Source: Clostridiales bacterium UBA4696 (GTDB lineage Bacteria > Bacillota > Clostridia > Oscillospirales > Oscillospiraceae). From it: a stretch of 32,639 nt of DNA. Below, piece by piece: positions 6,408 to 13,629 of the stretch. Both the position numbers and the translations under genes were made by a program. How positions within the stretch are numbered: position 1 is the first letter of the stretch; every line of letters begins with the position of its first letter. Under the pieces are notes generated by a model. That model was given only the letters and a program-made list of their open reading frames with translations, was not told where the DNA came from and did not search any database. The stretch is taken from positions 1-32,639 of the forward strand of contig DHKK01000139.1 of NCBI GenBank assembly GCA_002404795.1, in the 5' to 3' direction.

Positions 6408-6538
6408 GGGAGCGGGGACGGAGACCATAGTTCGCGTTAACGTTCGTCCGCGTGTTGTTGCAGTTGAGGTAGCCGAGCCCGGCGTTGCTCGTGTTGTTGT
6501 AGTTGCCGCCGCGCCGGGGAACGCGCACAGAGGCACCG
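6408..6538 (-). repeat. DGR template repeat (TR)
   Basis: This is the invariant donor copy. It aligns without gaps to 7032-7162 (offset 624) over 131 bp. It contains 27 adenines in the coding sense, many in AAC codons that would read Asn (10 of them). Fourteen of these adenines differ in the variable copy, while none of the 104 other positions differ. The last 18 nt toward its 3' end carry no adenine in the coding sense and are identical in both copies, as expected for the initiation region of mutagenic homing. Confidence 0.95.
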
Positions 6539-6564
6539 TGCAAATACGGCGCAGCCCCTTTGTT

Positions 6565-6963
6565 TTATTCTTTTGTTTCTCGCTCTTTGACGATCTTGAT
6601 CCATGCGCCGATCATCTTGCCGATTTCGGCGAGCCGCTCGCCCCAGTAGCCGTATCGCTTTGCGTCGATAAGCTTTTTCTTGGCAGGCGTGCTTTGTTTT
6701 GCGCTGTCGTACTCCGTATGCAATGCGTGCAGAAAAAGCTTTTCCAAATCGTGCTTGAGGATATCCGCTTCTGTGAGCGTTGCCTTTTTGTGCGGCTTGA
6801 TTTGTGCCGCGACAAGCAAATGTGAGAGATCGTATAGCGTGGATAAGATTCGCTCTCCGAGCGTTTTGCGGTAAAATGTTGGCCAGCGCGCGATGATCGG
6901 GTTGATATAATCGATCATCTCTTCAACGCGTTGGCAGGCCGTGTTGCTGTTAATCTCATTCAT
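6565..6963 (-). CDS. avd: DGR accessory variability determinant (Avd)
   Basis: This 132-residue, helix-rich, basic protein fits the Avd family: a four-helix bundle that forms a pentamer, binds the reverse transcriptase and the template RNA, and is needed for cDNA synthesis in the Bordetella phage system. Features seen: helices at about residues 9-25, 33-57, 67-90 and 97-126, a lysine-rich segment (AKQSTPAKKKLIDAKRYGYW) before the last helix, and YDLSHLLVAAQIKPHK in the second helix. It lies between the target gene and the template repeat, as in the prototype. The start at ATG 6963 has no strong ribosome binding site. The gene is less GC-rich than its neighbours, consistent with acquisition of the cassette as a unit. 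Confidence 0.88.
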   Translation of the reverse strand: MNEINSNTACQRVEEMIDYINPIIARWPTFYRKTLGERILSTLYDLSHLLVAAQIKPHKKATLTEADILKHDLEKLFLHALHTEYDSAKQSTPAKKKLIDAKRYGYWGERLAEIGKMIGAWIKIVKERETKE

Positions 6964-6974
6964 TTTTGCTTAAG

Positions 6975-6994
6975 GGGCGCGCTGCCGCGCGCCC
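6975..6994. promoter_or_regulatory. DGR target-recognition hairpin after the VR
   Basis: A perfect 8-bp stem GGGCGCGC/GCGCGCCC encloses a 4-nt loop (TGCC on the plus strand, GGCA on the minus strand) 37 bp past the 3' end of the variable repeat. Size and position match the hairpin or cruciform that DGRs need for efficient target recognition. No T-run follows on the minus strand, so it is unlikely to be a terminator. Confidence 0.8.
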
Positions 6995-7023
6995 GTCAGG
7001 ATACAAGTTTCAGGCATCAGTTT

Positions 7024-8247
7024 TCAGCGTCGGGAGCGGGGACGGAGACCATAGCCCGCGGAAACGTTCGCCCGCGGGTAGTAGCAGTAGAGGGAGCCGA
7101 GCCCGGCGCCGCTCGTGTTGTCGTAGTAGCCGCCGCGCCGGGGAACGCGCACAGAGGCACCGAAATAGTAGTATCCGTAGCCCTGCGTCGTATCGCCCGG
7201 GAGCGGCATAATGCCAAGCTCGTAGAGGATGGAAGGGACGGCTTGAACATTTGTTGCGTTGACGGCGTAATCCTTAAAGCTCGTTCCGCGATACTGGTTA
7301 TCCAGAGTCGGCTCGACCGTATCAAGCGTGATCTTGTCATTTGCCCACGTCCAGTGGAGCGTGCCCTCTGTGCCAGGGGCGACAAGTGTATAGGCGTCCG
7401 CCGTGGCGCCTGGTTTGATGGCGCGCCACTTGGAGCTGCTATCCGACTGATCGCACGCCGGGTCCGCGACTTCGTTGTCCGGGATGATCTGTAGTTCCAA
7501 ATCGACCAGGCGATATCCGTATACCTGCTCAAAAGCGTTGCCCTGGATATCGACGAGCCCGCCCGGCTTGCCGCCAAGCGTCCAGGAGACGGGGCCGGAG
7601 CCAGTCAGCGTGTTGTAACCGCGGTACTGGTTACCTGCATCATACTGCGATGCAACCGGCGTGCCGCCGACCTTTTCGACCTTCTTCCAGCGGAGCGGGG
7701 ATGCATCCGGCAAAAGCGACGCACTGGTGGTGTGCGCCTGCAGGCACTCGTACATCCATCCGCGAAAGACGCGCTTGACGCCGGCGGTCACGGCCTTGCC
7801 GGTTTCCCACGGCGTGCCGTCGCGATAATCGACAGACCAGCTATTGTTCCCTTTCGGTACCCAGCCGTGCTTTTTTGCCGTCAGCAGGATTAGACCGTGA
7901 TCGGCAATGGTAAGCCCGGTGGTCTTGGCGTCAAAAGCGTTCATGCGCGTGCGCGCGTCATCATAGGTGATATTGACGCGCGGCGGGCGCAGGGGCAGGG
8001 AATAGAGCGTGCCGTTTGGCTCCAGCTCGGAGCCCATATACGCGCCGATCAGGATGCTGTCATCCTCCGTGTTCGGGCCGTGCCGAAAGGCCGGGTGCAC
8101 GTGATCGGGCAAGGAGGAATCGAGATCTGAAGATTTACATTTGAAAAACTCGACAAAGTACGAGGGGTTGCCGTCCGCGTCATACTTGACGACATACCCC
8201 ATCTCCCGCGCAAGATACTCAAGGGGATCCGTAATCTGGCTGCTCAT
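7024..8247 (-). CDS. DGR target: tail fibre receptor-binding protein with C-type lectin-like end
   Basis: This 407-residue protein starts at ATG 8247 (ATGA overlap with the upstream gene, GGAGG upstream); an upstream GTG at 8280 is less likely. The last ~45 residues are the variable repeat, ending GYGLRPRS and two arginines. The preceding region, with GNAFEQVYGYRLVDLELQII (residues about 238-257), LHWTWANDKITL and YRGTSF, resembles the C-type lectin/formylglycine-generating-enzyme fold used by DGR ligand-binding proteins such as Mtd, in which variable residues line a solvent-exposed pocket. The N-terminal ~180 residues probably attach it to the fibre or baseplate. It comes last in the fibre gene series, as expected for a distal tip. 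The family assignment is by pattern only. Confidence 0.88.
   Translation of the reverse strand: MSSQITDPLEYLAREMGYVVKYDADGNPSYFVEFFKCKSSDLDSSLPDHVHPAFRHGPNTEDDSILIGAYMGSELEPNGTLYSLPLRPPRVNITYDDARTRMNAFDAKTTGLTIADHGLILLTAKKHGWVPKGNNSWSVDYRDGTPWETGKAVTAGVKRVFRGWMYECLQAHTTSASLLPDASPLRWKKVEKVGGTPVASQYDAGNQYRGYNTLTGSGPVSWTLGGKPGGLVDIQGNAFEQVYGYRLVDLELQIIPDNEVADPACDQSDSSSKWRAIKPGATADAYTLVAPGTEGTLHWTWANDKITLDTVEPTLDNQYRGTSFKDYAVNATNVQAVPSILYELGIMPLPGDTTQGYGYYYFGASVRVPRRGGYYDNTSGAGLGSLYCYYPRANVSAGYGLRPRSRR
7032..7162 (-). repeat. DGR variable repeat (VR) in target gene
   Basis: This is the recipient copy of the 131-bp repeat. It encodes residues about 362-406 of the target protein. Fourteen substitutions relative to the template (7055-7128) alter 11 residues: five Asn or Tyr codons have become Tyr or Ser codons through single changes, and others give Asp, Gly, Pro, Ala and Ser. 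All changes are at template adenines. Confidence 0.95.
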
Positions 8248-8942
8248 GCGCTCATCGTCCCTCCTCCCACTTCGGACCACGCGGCCGGATACTCTTCAGG
8301 GCTCCACACACATCCGTCCATGTTGCAGATGTATCGCTTGCCCTTGTAGGTGATCTTGTCGTCCGCCTTGTAGGCGTCGTGCGCGCCCGTCGGCTGCACA
8401 AACTCGGGATATTCGTCGTCCGGCTCATCGGGCGTTTCGGGCTGGTCTGGGGTATCCGGTTGATCGGGGGCGTCCGGGTTCTCCGGCTCCTGCGGCTGCT
8501 CGATCGTCTCCCGCAGGATCCAGCTGGCGGCGTCCACGTCCGGGCCGTAGGCCGTGCCGCTTGCGCTGACGCACTCATATACCTGCGTGGCCTGCCAGAT
8601 CATCCACTCGCCAGAGCGATAGATATCGTGCGCACCGGTGACGGCGACGAAAGGCCTTGCCGTCTCGCGGCTCGTCCCGTGATACTGCATCCAAAGGGCC
8701 GGCGTGGCCGAAGGCGTCCATGCGGGGTTTTGGGTGCTGTCGTGCGGGGAGACGCACTTGTACGGGATGCCGTCCTGCATGCGCACGTCCCCCGCGGCGT
8801 AGCTTCCGGGCGTCCACGGGCGGATAACGCCCGCAAGGCTATTGATTTCTGCCGCGCCCTGCGCGGCGGCAAGGCTTACGCCCGTATCCATCGCCGCGCG
8901 AATGGCAAGGAGCCTGTTGATTTGAGCCTGCGTCAAAGCCAT
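8244..8942 (-). CDS. Tail appendage protein with carbohydrate-binding-like modules
   Basis: This 232-residue protein has three related modules of the type seen in chitin-binding (CBM5/12-like) domains: WTPGSYAAGDVRMQDGIPYKC (residues about 43-63, quoted in part), GAHDIYRSGEWMIWQATQVYEC (about 105-126, in part) and GAHDAYKADDKITYKGKRYI (about 188-207). A proline- and aspartate-rich linker (PDQPDTPDQPETPDEPDDE, about 158-176) separates the second and third modules. It probably binds host surface sugar or bridges fibre and tip. The start ATG 8942 overlaps the preceding stop (1-nt overlap), and its end overlaps the DGR target gene. The N-terminal QINRLLAIRAAMDTG stretch is helical. The pairing with the diversified protein suggests they are part of one adhesion device. 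Confidence 0.7.
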   Translation of the reverse strand: MALTQAQINRLLAIRAAMDTGVSLAAAQGAAEINSLAGVIRPWTPGSYAAGDVRMQDGIPYKCVSPHDSTQNPAWTPSATPALWMQYHGTSRETARPFVAVTGAHDIYRSGEWMIWQATQVYECVSASGTAYGPDVDAASWILRETIEQPQEPENPDAPDQPDTPDQPETPDEPDDEYPEFVQPTGAHDAYKADDKITYKGKRYICNMDGCVWSPEEYPAAWSEVGGGTMSA

Positions 8943-9202
8943 TATTCCACCTCCCCGAGCAGGATCCTGAGCGCCTGCTCCACGTCCTCGCTCGCCGTCT
9001 CGATCGGGAGCGTCGTCTGCTCGCCGTCGACGTTGCGCGTCCAGGCGTCGCCGGCCTTGAGATCGCCGGGCAAAAGCCCGAGCGGAGCTGCGTCGACGAG
9101 CGTGCGGCCGAGCGCCGCCTCCATCTCGTCCTTCTGATTTTCGGCCGCGACGATGACGTTATCCACCATATCGCCGGCCGCATTGAGCACTGCAAAACGC
9201 AT
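8942..9202 (-). CDS. Small tail fibre-associated protein
   Basis: This 86-residue acidic protein is in the fibre region. It begins MRFAVLNAAGDMVDNVIVAA, a beta-strand-rich opening found in small proteins next to phage fibres, and continues with a helical segment (ENQKDEMEAALGRT) and a C-terminal helix. There is no membrane segment. It starts at ATG 9202 behind GAGAGGAGGAAACAAAA and ends on the start codon of the next gene. It may be a fibre assembly or chaperone factor; this rests on position only. Confidence 0.6.
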   Translation of the reverse strand: MRFAVLNAAGDMVDNVIVAAENQKDEMEAALGRTLVDAAPLGLLPGDLKAGDAWTRNVDGEQTTLPIETASEDVEQALRILLGEVE

Positions 9203-9217
9203 TTTTGTTTCCTCCTC

Positions 9218-10072
9218 TCACTTTTTGGGCACGCGCATGTAGACCACGCCCTGATAGCCCGCGCCACCGCCGCCCGGCAACATTTCGACGTATGCGTTGA
9301 CGTGCGAACCGCCGCCACCGCCGCCGGAGCCATAAAAAGAGGCGGCTGTGCCGCCGGTCGTGTAGCTATAGCTGTTATCGGTGCTCGATCCACCTTTGCC
9401 GCCGCCCTTGTTACCGCCTGCGCCGCCTTCCATGCTGCCCAGCTCGTTGCCGTTGCCGCCGCCGGAGACGGTGCCGCCGCCGTTGCCGCCGTTGGTGCCG
9501 CCCGCGCCGCCCTGCTCGGTCGAACCGAAGGTGTTGCCGTAGCCGCGGTAGTACATGCCGCCACCGCCGCCGCCCGCGCAATGCGGGTCAAAGTGCGTCG
9601 TATCGCCGAAGGGATACTTGCTCAGGCCGTCGCCTGTGCCGGGCGCGCCGGTCTGCGGATAGGTGGCGGCATAGTACGAGCTTGCGCCGCCGCCCGAACC
9701 GCCCGAGATGCCGGACACGGCGGAGACGGACAGGAGCGAACCGAAAGAGGTCGCGCCCTGCGCCGCGCCGACGGTAACGACGTAATCGCCCTTGAGCGTG
9801 GCGCTATCCAGCTGCGCGCAAAACGCGCCCGCGCCGCCCTTGCCGAAATCGGCCGGGCGGTTTTCGTCGCTGCCGCCCGTTTTGCCGTTCGCCCCGCCGC
9901 CACAAAGCCAGATATCTACGCCCTTTGCACGGCCGGTGACGGAAAGCGTCCCCGAGCCGGTAAGGGTATAGAGCGTGTAGTCTTTGCCGTCCGCCGTGTA
10001 GTCGGTGATGGTGTGCGCGCCGCTATAGCTGATGGTCGGTGTAGACACGCCGCCCAGAAGATTGAAGATCAT
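9218..10072 (-). CDS. Glycine-rich tail fibre/adhesin
   Basis: This 284-residue protein starts at ATG 10072 (ATGA overlap with the upstream fibre gene); an in-frame extension upstream is not supported. After a ~70-residue beta-rich N-terminal part (ISYSGAHTITDYTADGKDYT and following) comes a region dominated by glycine runs (residues about 75-275: GGGGGG, GGAGGTNGGNGGG, GGAGGNKGGGKGG, GSGGGGGGS). The end is GGGGAGYQGVVYMRVPKK, where GxxGxVxxxxP is common in glycine-rich phage fibre ends. Such repeats form polyglycine-type receptor-binding sandwiches in T-even-like adhesins. It probably contributes to host attachment and follows the collar-fibre gene directly. Confidence 0.75.
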   Translation of the reverse strand: MIFNLLGGVSTPTISYSGAHTITDYTADGKDYTLYTLTGSGTLSVTGRAKGVDIWLCGGGANGKTGGSDENRPADFGKGGAGAFCAQLDSATLKGDYVVTVGAAQGATSFGSLLSVSAVSGISGGSGGGASSYYAATYPQTGAPGTGDGLSKYPFGDTTHFDPHCAGGGGGGMYYRGYGNTFGSTEQGGAGGTNGGNGGGTVSGGGNGNELGSMEGGAGGNKGGGKGGSSTDNSYSYTTGGTAASFYGSGGGGGGSHVNAYVEMLPGGGGAGYQGVVYMRVPKK

Positions 10073-11118
10073 CCGTTCACCCCCACAATCAGCACGTTTG
10101 CCGTGAGCGCCGCCGCCGGGCGCACGCGGCAAGAGAAGGTGAGCGTGCCCGCGCCCTGCGCGGAGCAGTACGCCTCCGCGTCCTGCCAGGCGGTGTAGCT
10201 TTCCGGCGTGGCGGTGATGATCGCGGCCGCGTCCGCCGTCATACCGGTGACAGAGACCGTCTGCGTATAGGGCGCGGCGTCTCCCGTCCAGCCGGCGACG
10301 GGAAGGGAAGCCGTGGCCGTGCGGTTGGTGGGCACCTTAAGCGCCGCCTGCGCCTGCGCGAGTGTCAGCACGCCCACCTTGTTATCGCTGCCCGCAAAGA
10401 GCGGCTTGACGGCCGTGCCGGCGGCAGCGCCCGCGGCGGCCTCGGTTACCTTGCCGTCATTGGTAAGGTTGCCGTGGGTGTGCGTGGAAGCGGCCTTGCC
10501 GTTAAGCTGCGCCTGAATGGAGGACGTAACCCCGTGGACGTAGTTGAGCTCGTCCGCTGTTGCGGTGACAGCGCCAAAGTCCGTGCTGCCCAGGCGCTGC
10601 AGGACATACTGCTGCAGCTGCGCGAGGGCGATACCTGCCTGCGTCAAGGCCTCCTCAAACTGCTGCTGGGAGACCATCGCGGCGGGGGCTGCCGTGACGG
10701 TGACGGTATCGAGCGTGGAGACGATGGTGGTGATATCGTACGTGCGGATATACCGCGCGACGGAAGCGGGGGCGATGGTATCCGGATAATCGCTGAAGGT
10801 GCAATAGCAATAGAGGACGGCGCTGCCGCCGGTCGGGTCCTGCGCGTAGAGACCGACCTCGCGCACGATGAGCGGTGTGGAGAGCGAGGCGTTATCATAC
10901 TGTGCGCTGATGATCGCCTGCCCGTCCTGCAGCTTGGCCTGCACGAGCGTCGCGTCCGCAACCTTGCTGACGAGCGCGGTACGGGCGCGCGCGGCCTCTT
11001 CGCTTGCGACGGTGCCGTCGCCAAGTTCAGCGCGGACGAACTTGAGCGGCCCTTTTGTGGCCAAAAGTTTGTTCATGACGGCCAGGCCGCCCGTGGTGAT
11101 ATAAGAGGCAAGGGGCAA
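10069..11118 (-). CDS. Tail fibre protein, gpH-like collar-fibre N-terminus
   Basis: This 349-residue protein begins with the tail-collar fibre domain that attaches P2-type fibres to the baseplate (ITTGGLAVMNKLLATKGPLK at residues about 7-26; ELGDGTV; LIVREVGLYAQDP around 84-96). A coiled segment follows (EEALTQAGIALAQLQQYVLQ, ~154-173), then a shaft with TADELNYVHGVTSSIQAQLN and the THTHG metal-site motif (~215) typical of trimeric phage fibres. The C-terminus contains a beta-rich tip. It lies directly after the P2 gpI homologue as in P2-like phages. It would be the base of the host-binding assembly to which the downstream fibre proteins attach. Confidence 0.88.
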   Translation of the reverse strand: MPLASYITTGGLAVMNKLLATKGPLKFVRAELGDGTVASEEAARARTALVSKVADATLVQAKLQDGQAIISAQYDNASLSTPLIVREVGLYAQDPTGGSAVLYCYCTFSDYPDTIAPASVARYIRTYDITTIVSTLDTVTVTAAPAAMVSQQQFEEALTQAGIALAQLQQYVLQRLGSTDFGAVTATADELNYVHGVTSSIQAQLNGKAASTHTHGNLTNDGKVTEAAAGAAAGTAVKPLFAGSDNKVGVLTLAQAQAALKVPTNRTATASLPVAGWTGDAAPYTQTVSVTGMTADAAAIITATPESYTAWQDAEAYCSAQGAGTLTFSCRVRPAAALTANVLIVGVNG

Positions 11119-11130
11119 AAAACCACCTCC

Positions 11131-11793
11131 TTAAGTAGTCGCCGCCGGAATCAAAACGCGCGCGCTGTTGGACAGCGCGCGCGAGCCAGCGCGGGCGGTA
11201 TCGGCGGAAGGGACGCCGCCGCGCGGATAGATATAGGGGATGGAGATGCTAGCGCTATTGTGCAGCAGCGCCTCGCCGTGGCGGACGGAAGTCTCCGAGG
11301 CGATGCTGATAAGCATTGCGTCCAGCCAGGCGGAGAGACGCTTGATCTCCTCGATCAGCGTCTTGATTTGCCGCAGCTGGTCGACCGTCACGCGATCGGC
11401 GCGGGCGAGGACGCGGAAATATCCTGGCTCGCCGCCGTAGTCGTACCAGTCCTGCACGCGGGAGCCGGCGTCAAAAACGGAATTAAGAACGCTATCAACG
11501 CTTGCGTTGGTGCCGGCGCGCGCCCAGTAGTCATAGGCCTCGGAAACGATTTTGCGTTTGCTTTCCAGCGGCAGGGACTGATCATAGCCCTGCGCGTGCA
11601 GCTCGACGGCGTAAATATCCAGCGCCTCCGCGGGCGCGGTGGCGAGATTTGCCCAGGCGTTAATCTTGGCGGCGGCCTTGAGCGCCTGCGCCATCTGCCG
11701 CGAAAAAGCGTACGAAATCGCCTGCGCCCAGGGCTGCCCGGCGAGCGCCTGCGGGATGCCCTGCGTAAGCGCGCAGTCTGTAAGCTTGATCAT
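11131..11793 (-). CDS. Baseplate protein, P2 gpI-like
   Basis: This 220-residue protein resembles phage tail protein I: PAEALDIYAVELHAQGYDQS (residues about 53-72) and LESKRKIVSEAYDYWARAGT are the family's usual conserved core. It forms part of the baseplate wedge joining the J protein ring to fibres. ATG 11793 shares one base with the stop of the gpJ-like gene (TGATG), and the fibre gene follows after 12 nt. The C-terminus (SISIPYIYPRGGVPSAD and after) is likely the fibre-attachment region. Confidence 0.85.
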   Translation of the reverse strand: MIKLTDCALTQGIPQALAGQPWAQAISYAFSRQMAQALKAAAKINAWANLATAPAEALDIYAVELHAQGYDQSLPLESKRKIVSEAYDYWARAGTNASVDSVLNSVFDAGSRVQDWYDYGGEPGYFRVLARADRVTVDQLRQIKTLIEEIKRLSAWLDAMLISIASETSVRHGEALLHNSASISIPYIYPRGGVPSADTARAGSRALSNSARVLIPAATT

Positions 11794-12938
11794 CAGTCAT
11801 CCTCCAGCCCGCCGTAGGTGATCGTCTGCGCGGCGCACTTGGCAATCTGCGTCGCACCGACGATGGTATACGCCGGCTCCGTGAGGGCGACGCGGCGCGC
11901 GCCCGCCTCCATGATACGGTGAATGAGCTCGGACGGGATGATATCCCGCCCGATTTTGCGCTGCCAGGCGACGTAGTCGGCAATCGCGGCCGTGACGGCC
12001 TGCTGGATGCTGCCCGCCTTTGCGCTGTCGGCGCGGTTAATGTAGTAGCTGAGAGCGATGTTGTACGCCGTTTCCTCCGGCGCGACGGCCTCCACCCGGT
12101 CGCCCGTGGGGCGGATGGTCTCATCCGAAAGGTACTGCTCCATCTGCGCGCAGTCGCCTTCGTCCGGAAGCGCGTTATCTCCGACCGTAAAGACGATCTG
12201 CACGTGCATCGGCTCGGGCGACCAGGCGACGACGTCCGCGATATCGGCGCGCGACTGGCGCGCCCACCACTCATACGCGCCGACGGGCCCGGCGGCGGAC
12301 CACGAATAGGGGGCGAGATAGATGCGGCGGGTAAAGCTCTCGTCCGCCTCGATTTCTGTGCCGCCGCTGCTCGCGTCGACGCTGACGACGGCGGCGATAT
12401 ACGGCGTCTGGTCGACAAGGATATCGACCGCGCCGGCGGGCAGGCCGTTGGCGGCGGTGCCGGCCGTGACGGCCGTCGCCGTGACCGTGCCGGACGTTTG
12501 CCCGGCGGGAATTTCAAAATACTCGTCCGTCGCAAAATAGTTTTCGCCCGCGTCGCTGACGCGCGTACCGGCGGGCACGCCCGTCGCGCTCTGGCGCGCG
12601 GAGGTGAGGGAGAATTGCATGGTCACCTGCGCACGGGCGGCGGGGTTGCGCGTGAGACGCTTAAAAGCGCCGAGGTGATCGAGAGAATCCCCTGCGGCAT
12701 AGCGCAAAAAGTTGGCCTTGCCGGCCGCATCGACAGCCTGAAAAAGCTGATGCCAGATGCCGGCCATCGAAAGGAGGATCAGGCGGCGCGGATCCGCATC
12801 CGGGAGGGACGCATCCTGCCCGACCTGCTGCATATAGGCGGCGTAATCGGCGAAGACCTCGTCAACGATTTGTGCCTGCGTGCGGTCGCCGGTAAAAGAC
12901 ACATCCGGCAGGTTTGCAAGCTCCGGAATCAGGCTCAT
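11793..12938 (-). CDS. Baseplate J-like protein
   Basis: This 381-residue protein is of the baseplate_J family (P2 gpJ, T4 gp6-like): the N-terminal part has FTGDRTQAQIVDEVFADYAA, RLILLSMAGIWHQLFQAVDA and AGDSLDHLGAFKRLTR (about 75-90). The central part has AGTRVSDAGENYFATDEYFE and the AGTAANGLPAGAVDILVD segment. The C-terminal part includes RPTGDRVEAVAPEETAYNIA and a helix. It forms the periphery of the baseplate and takes part in triggering sheath contraction. ATG 12938 overlaps the stop of the gp25/W gene by 4 nt. Confidence 0.93.
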   Translation of the reverse strand: MSLIPELANLPDVSFTGDRTQAQIVDEVFADYAAYMQQVGQDASLPDADPRRLILLSMAGIWHQLFQAVDAAGKANFLRYAAGDSLDHLGAFKRLTRNPAARAQVTMQFSLTSARQSATGVPAGTRVSDAGENYFATDEYFEIPAGQTSGTVTATAVTAGTAANGLPAGAVDILVDQTPYIAAVVSVDASSGGTEIEADESFTRRIYLAPYSWSAAGPVGAYEWWARQSRADIADVVAWSPEPMHVQIVFTVGDNALPDEGDCAQMEQYLSDETIRPTGDRVEAVAPEETAYNIALSYYINRADSAKAGSIQQAVTAAIADYVAWQRKIGRDIIPSELIHRIMEAGARRVALTEPAYTIVGATQIAKCAAQTITYGGLEDD

Positions 12939-13237
12939 GTATCCACCACCTCCAGCGTGACGCGCGCCGTGAGCTTGCCGGAAAGGTCCGGCTCGTCATA
13001 ATCGACGCGCAGGATTTGCGCGCGCGGCTCGTACCGGCGCGTCTTGGCGATGATCTCCTGCGTGAGCAGGGCGCGCGCCACATACGGCGGCGCGTCGACC
13101 GCGTCCCACGAGATTCCGAAGGCGCGATCCAGCGCCTGCTCGCCCTCGCGCGTGGCGTAGAGCATGGCAAGGCAGCGGCGCACATCCTCCGGGATGGTCT
13201 TGCCGGGCGCGGCGGAAAAGGTGATCGTGTTGTCCAT
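12935..13237 (-). CDS. Baseplate wedge protein, gpW/gp25-like
   Basis: This 100-residue protein has the GPW/gp25 family pattern: IPEDVRRCLAMLYATREGEQ near the N-terminus, the DRAFGISWDAVDAP stretch (residues about 37-50), and a C-terminal EPRAQILRVDYDEPDLSGKL segment. The family links the inner baseplate to the sheath. It lies between gpU-like and gpJ-like genes with overlaps on both sides (TAATG at the start, ATGA at the end), the usual P2/Mu order. Confidence 0.9.
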   Translation of the reverse strand: MDNTITFSAAPGKTIPEDVRRCLAMLYATREGEQALDRAFGISWDAVDAPPYVARALLTQEIIAKTRRYEPRAQILRVDYDEPDLSGKLTARVTLEVVDT

Positions 13238-13617
13238 TACAGATACTCCTCAAAAGACAGGCTCACGGTTGCCGAAAAAAGCTGCCCCTCGCGGTAGACC
13301 TGCCCCCAGTCCTCCGAAACCTGCTTGAGGGCGACGGGGTTTTGCGCCATGACGCGGCCGCCGAGAACGAGATAGTAGGCCGCGTCGGACTCCGCGAGCG
13401 CGTGCAGCTGCTCGAGCATGTCGCGCGGGCGAACGCCCGTCGAGGCGCATAAAAAAGCGCTCAAGCTGATCTGCTTGAGCGTCGGGCCGATGTATTGCGA
13501 GCGGGGCTTTCCCTCGATGAGTTGGAAGGAAGCAGTGTTTTTGCCGCTCGTGCGGCCGATCTCCTGCACGAGGACATGCGAAGCGTCAAAGGTGAGCGGG
13601 CCCCATGTGCCGATCAT
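13237..13617 (-). CDS. Tail protein, P2 gpU-like
   Basis: This 126-residue protein matches the gpU family: MIGTWGPLTFDASHVLVQEI at the start, GKPRSQYIGPTLKQISLSAF (about 37-56), and EDWGQVYREGQLFSATVSLSF near the end. It is thought to act at the tail tube-baseplate region or as a tail tip protein in P2-type phages. It starts at ATG 13617 behind AAGGAGGCGATACG and overlaps the start of the gp25-like gene by one base. Confidence 0.85.
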   Translation of the reverse strand: MIGTWGPLTFDASHVLVQEIGRTSGKNTASFQLIEGKPRSQYIGPTLKQISLSAFLCASTGVRPRDMLEQLHALAESDAAYYLVLGGRVMAQNPVALKQVSEDWGQVYREGQLFSATVSLSFEEYL

Positions 13618-13629
13618 CGTATCGCCTCC

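Noticed and set aside
6157..6543. 128-codon frame through the template repeat and spacer
   Set aside because: It encodes the TR peptide followed by Arg/Gly-rich low complexity and has no ribosome binding site; the region is explained as the DGR template RNA.
6975..6994. Hairpin after the target gene as a rho-independent terminator
   Set aside because: No T-run follows on either strand at the right place; a terminator would also cut the DGR genes from the operon.
9302..10198. Alanine-rich plus-strand frame opposite the glycine-rich fibre gene
   Set aside because: Its composition mirrors the glycine codons of the opposite strand and it has no ribosome binding site.
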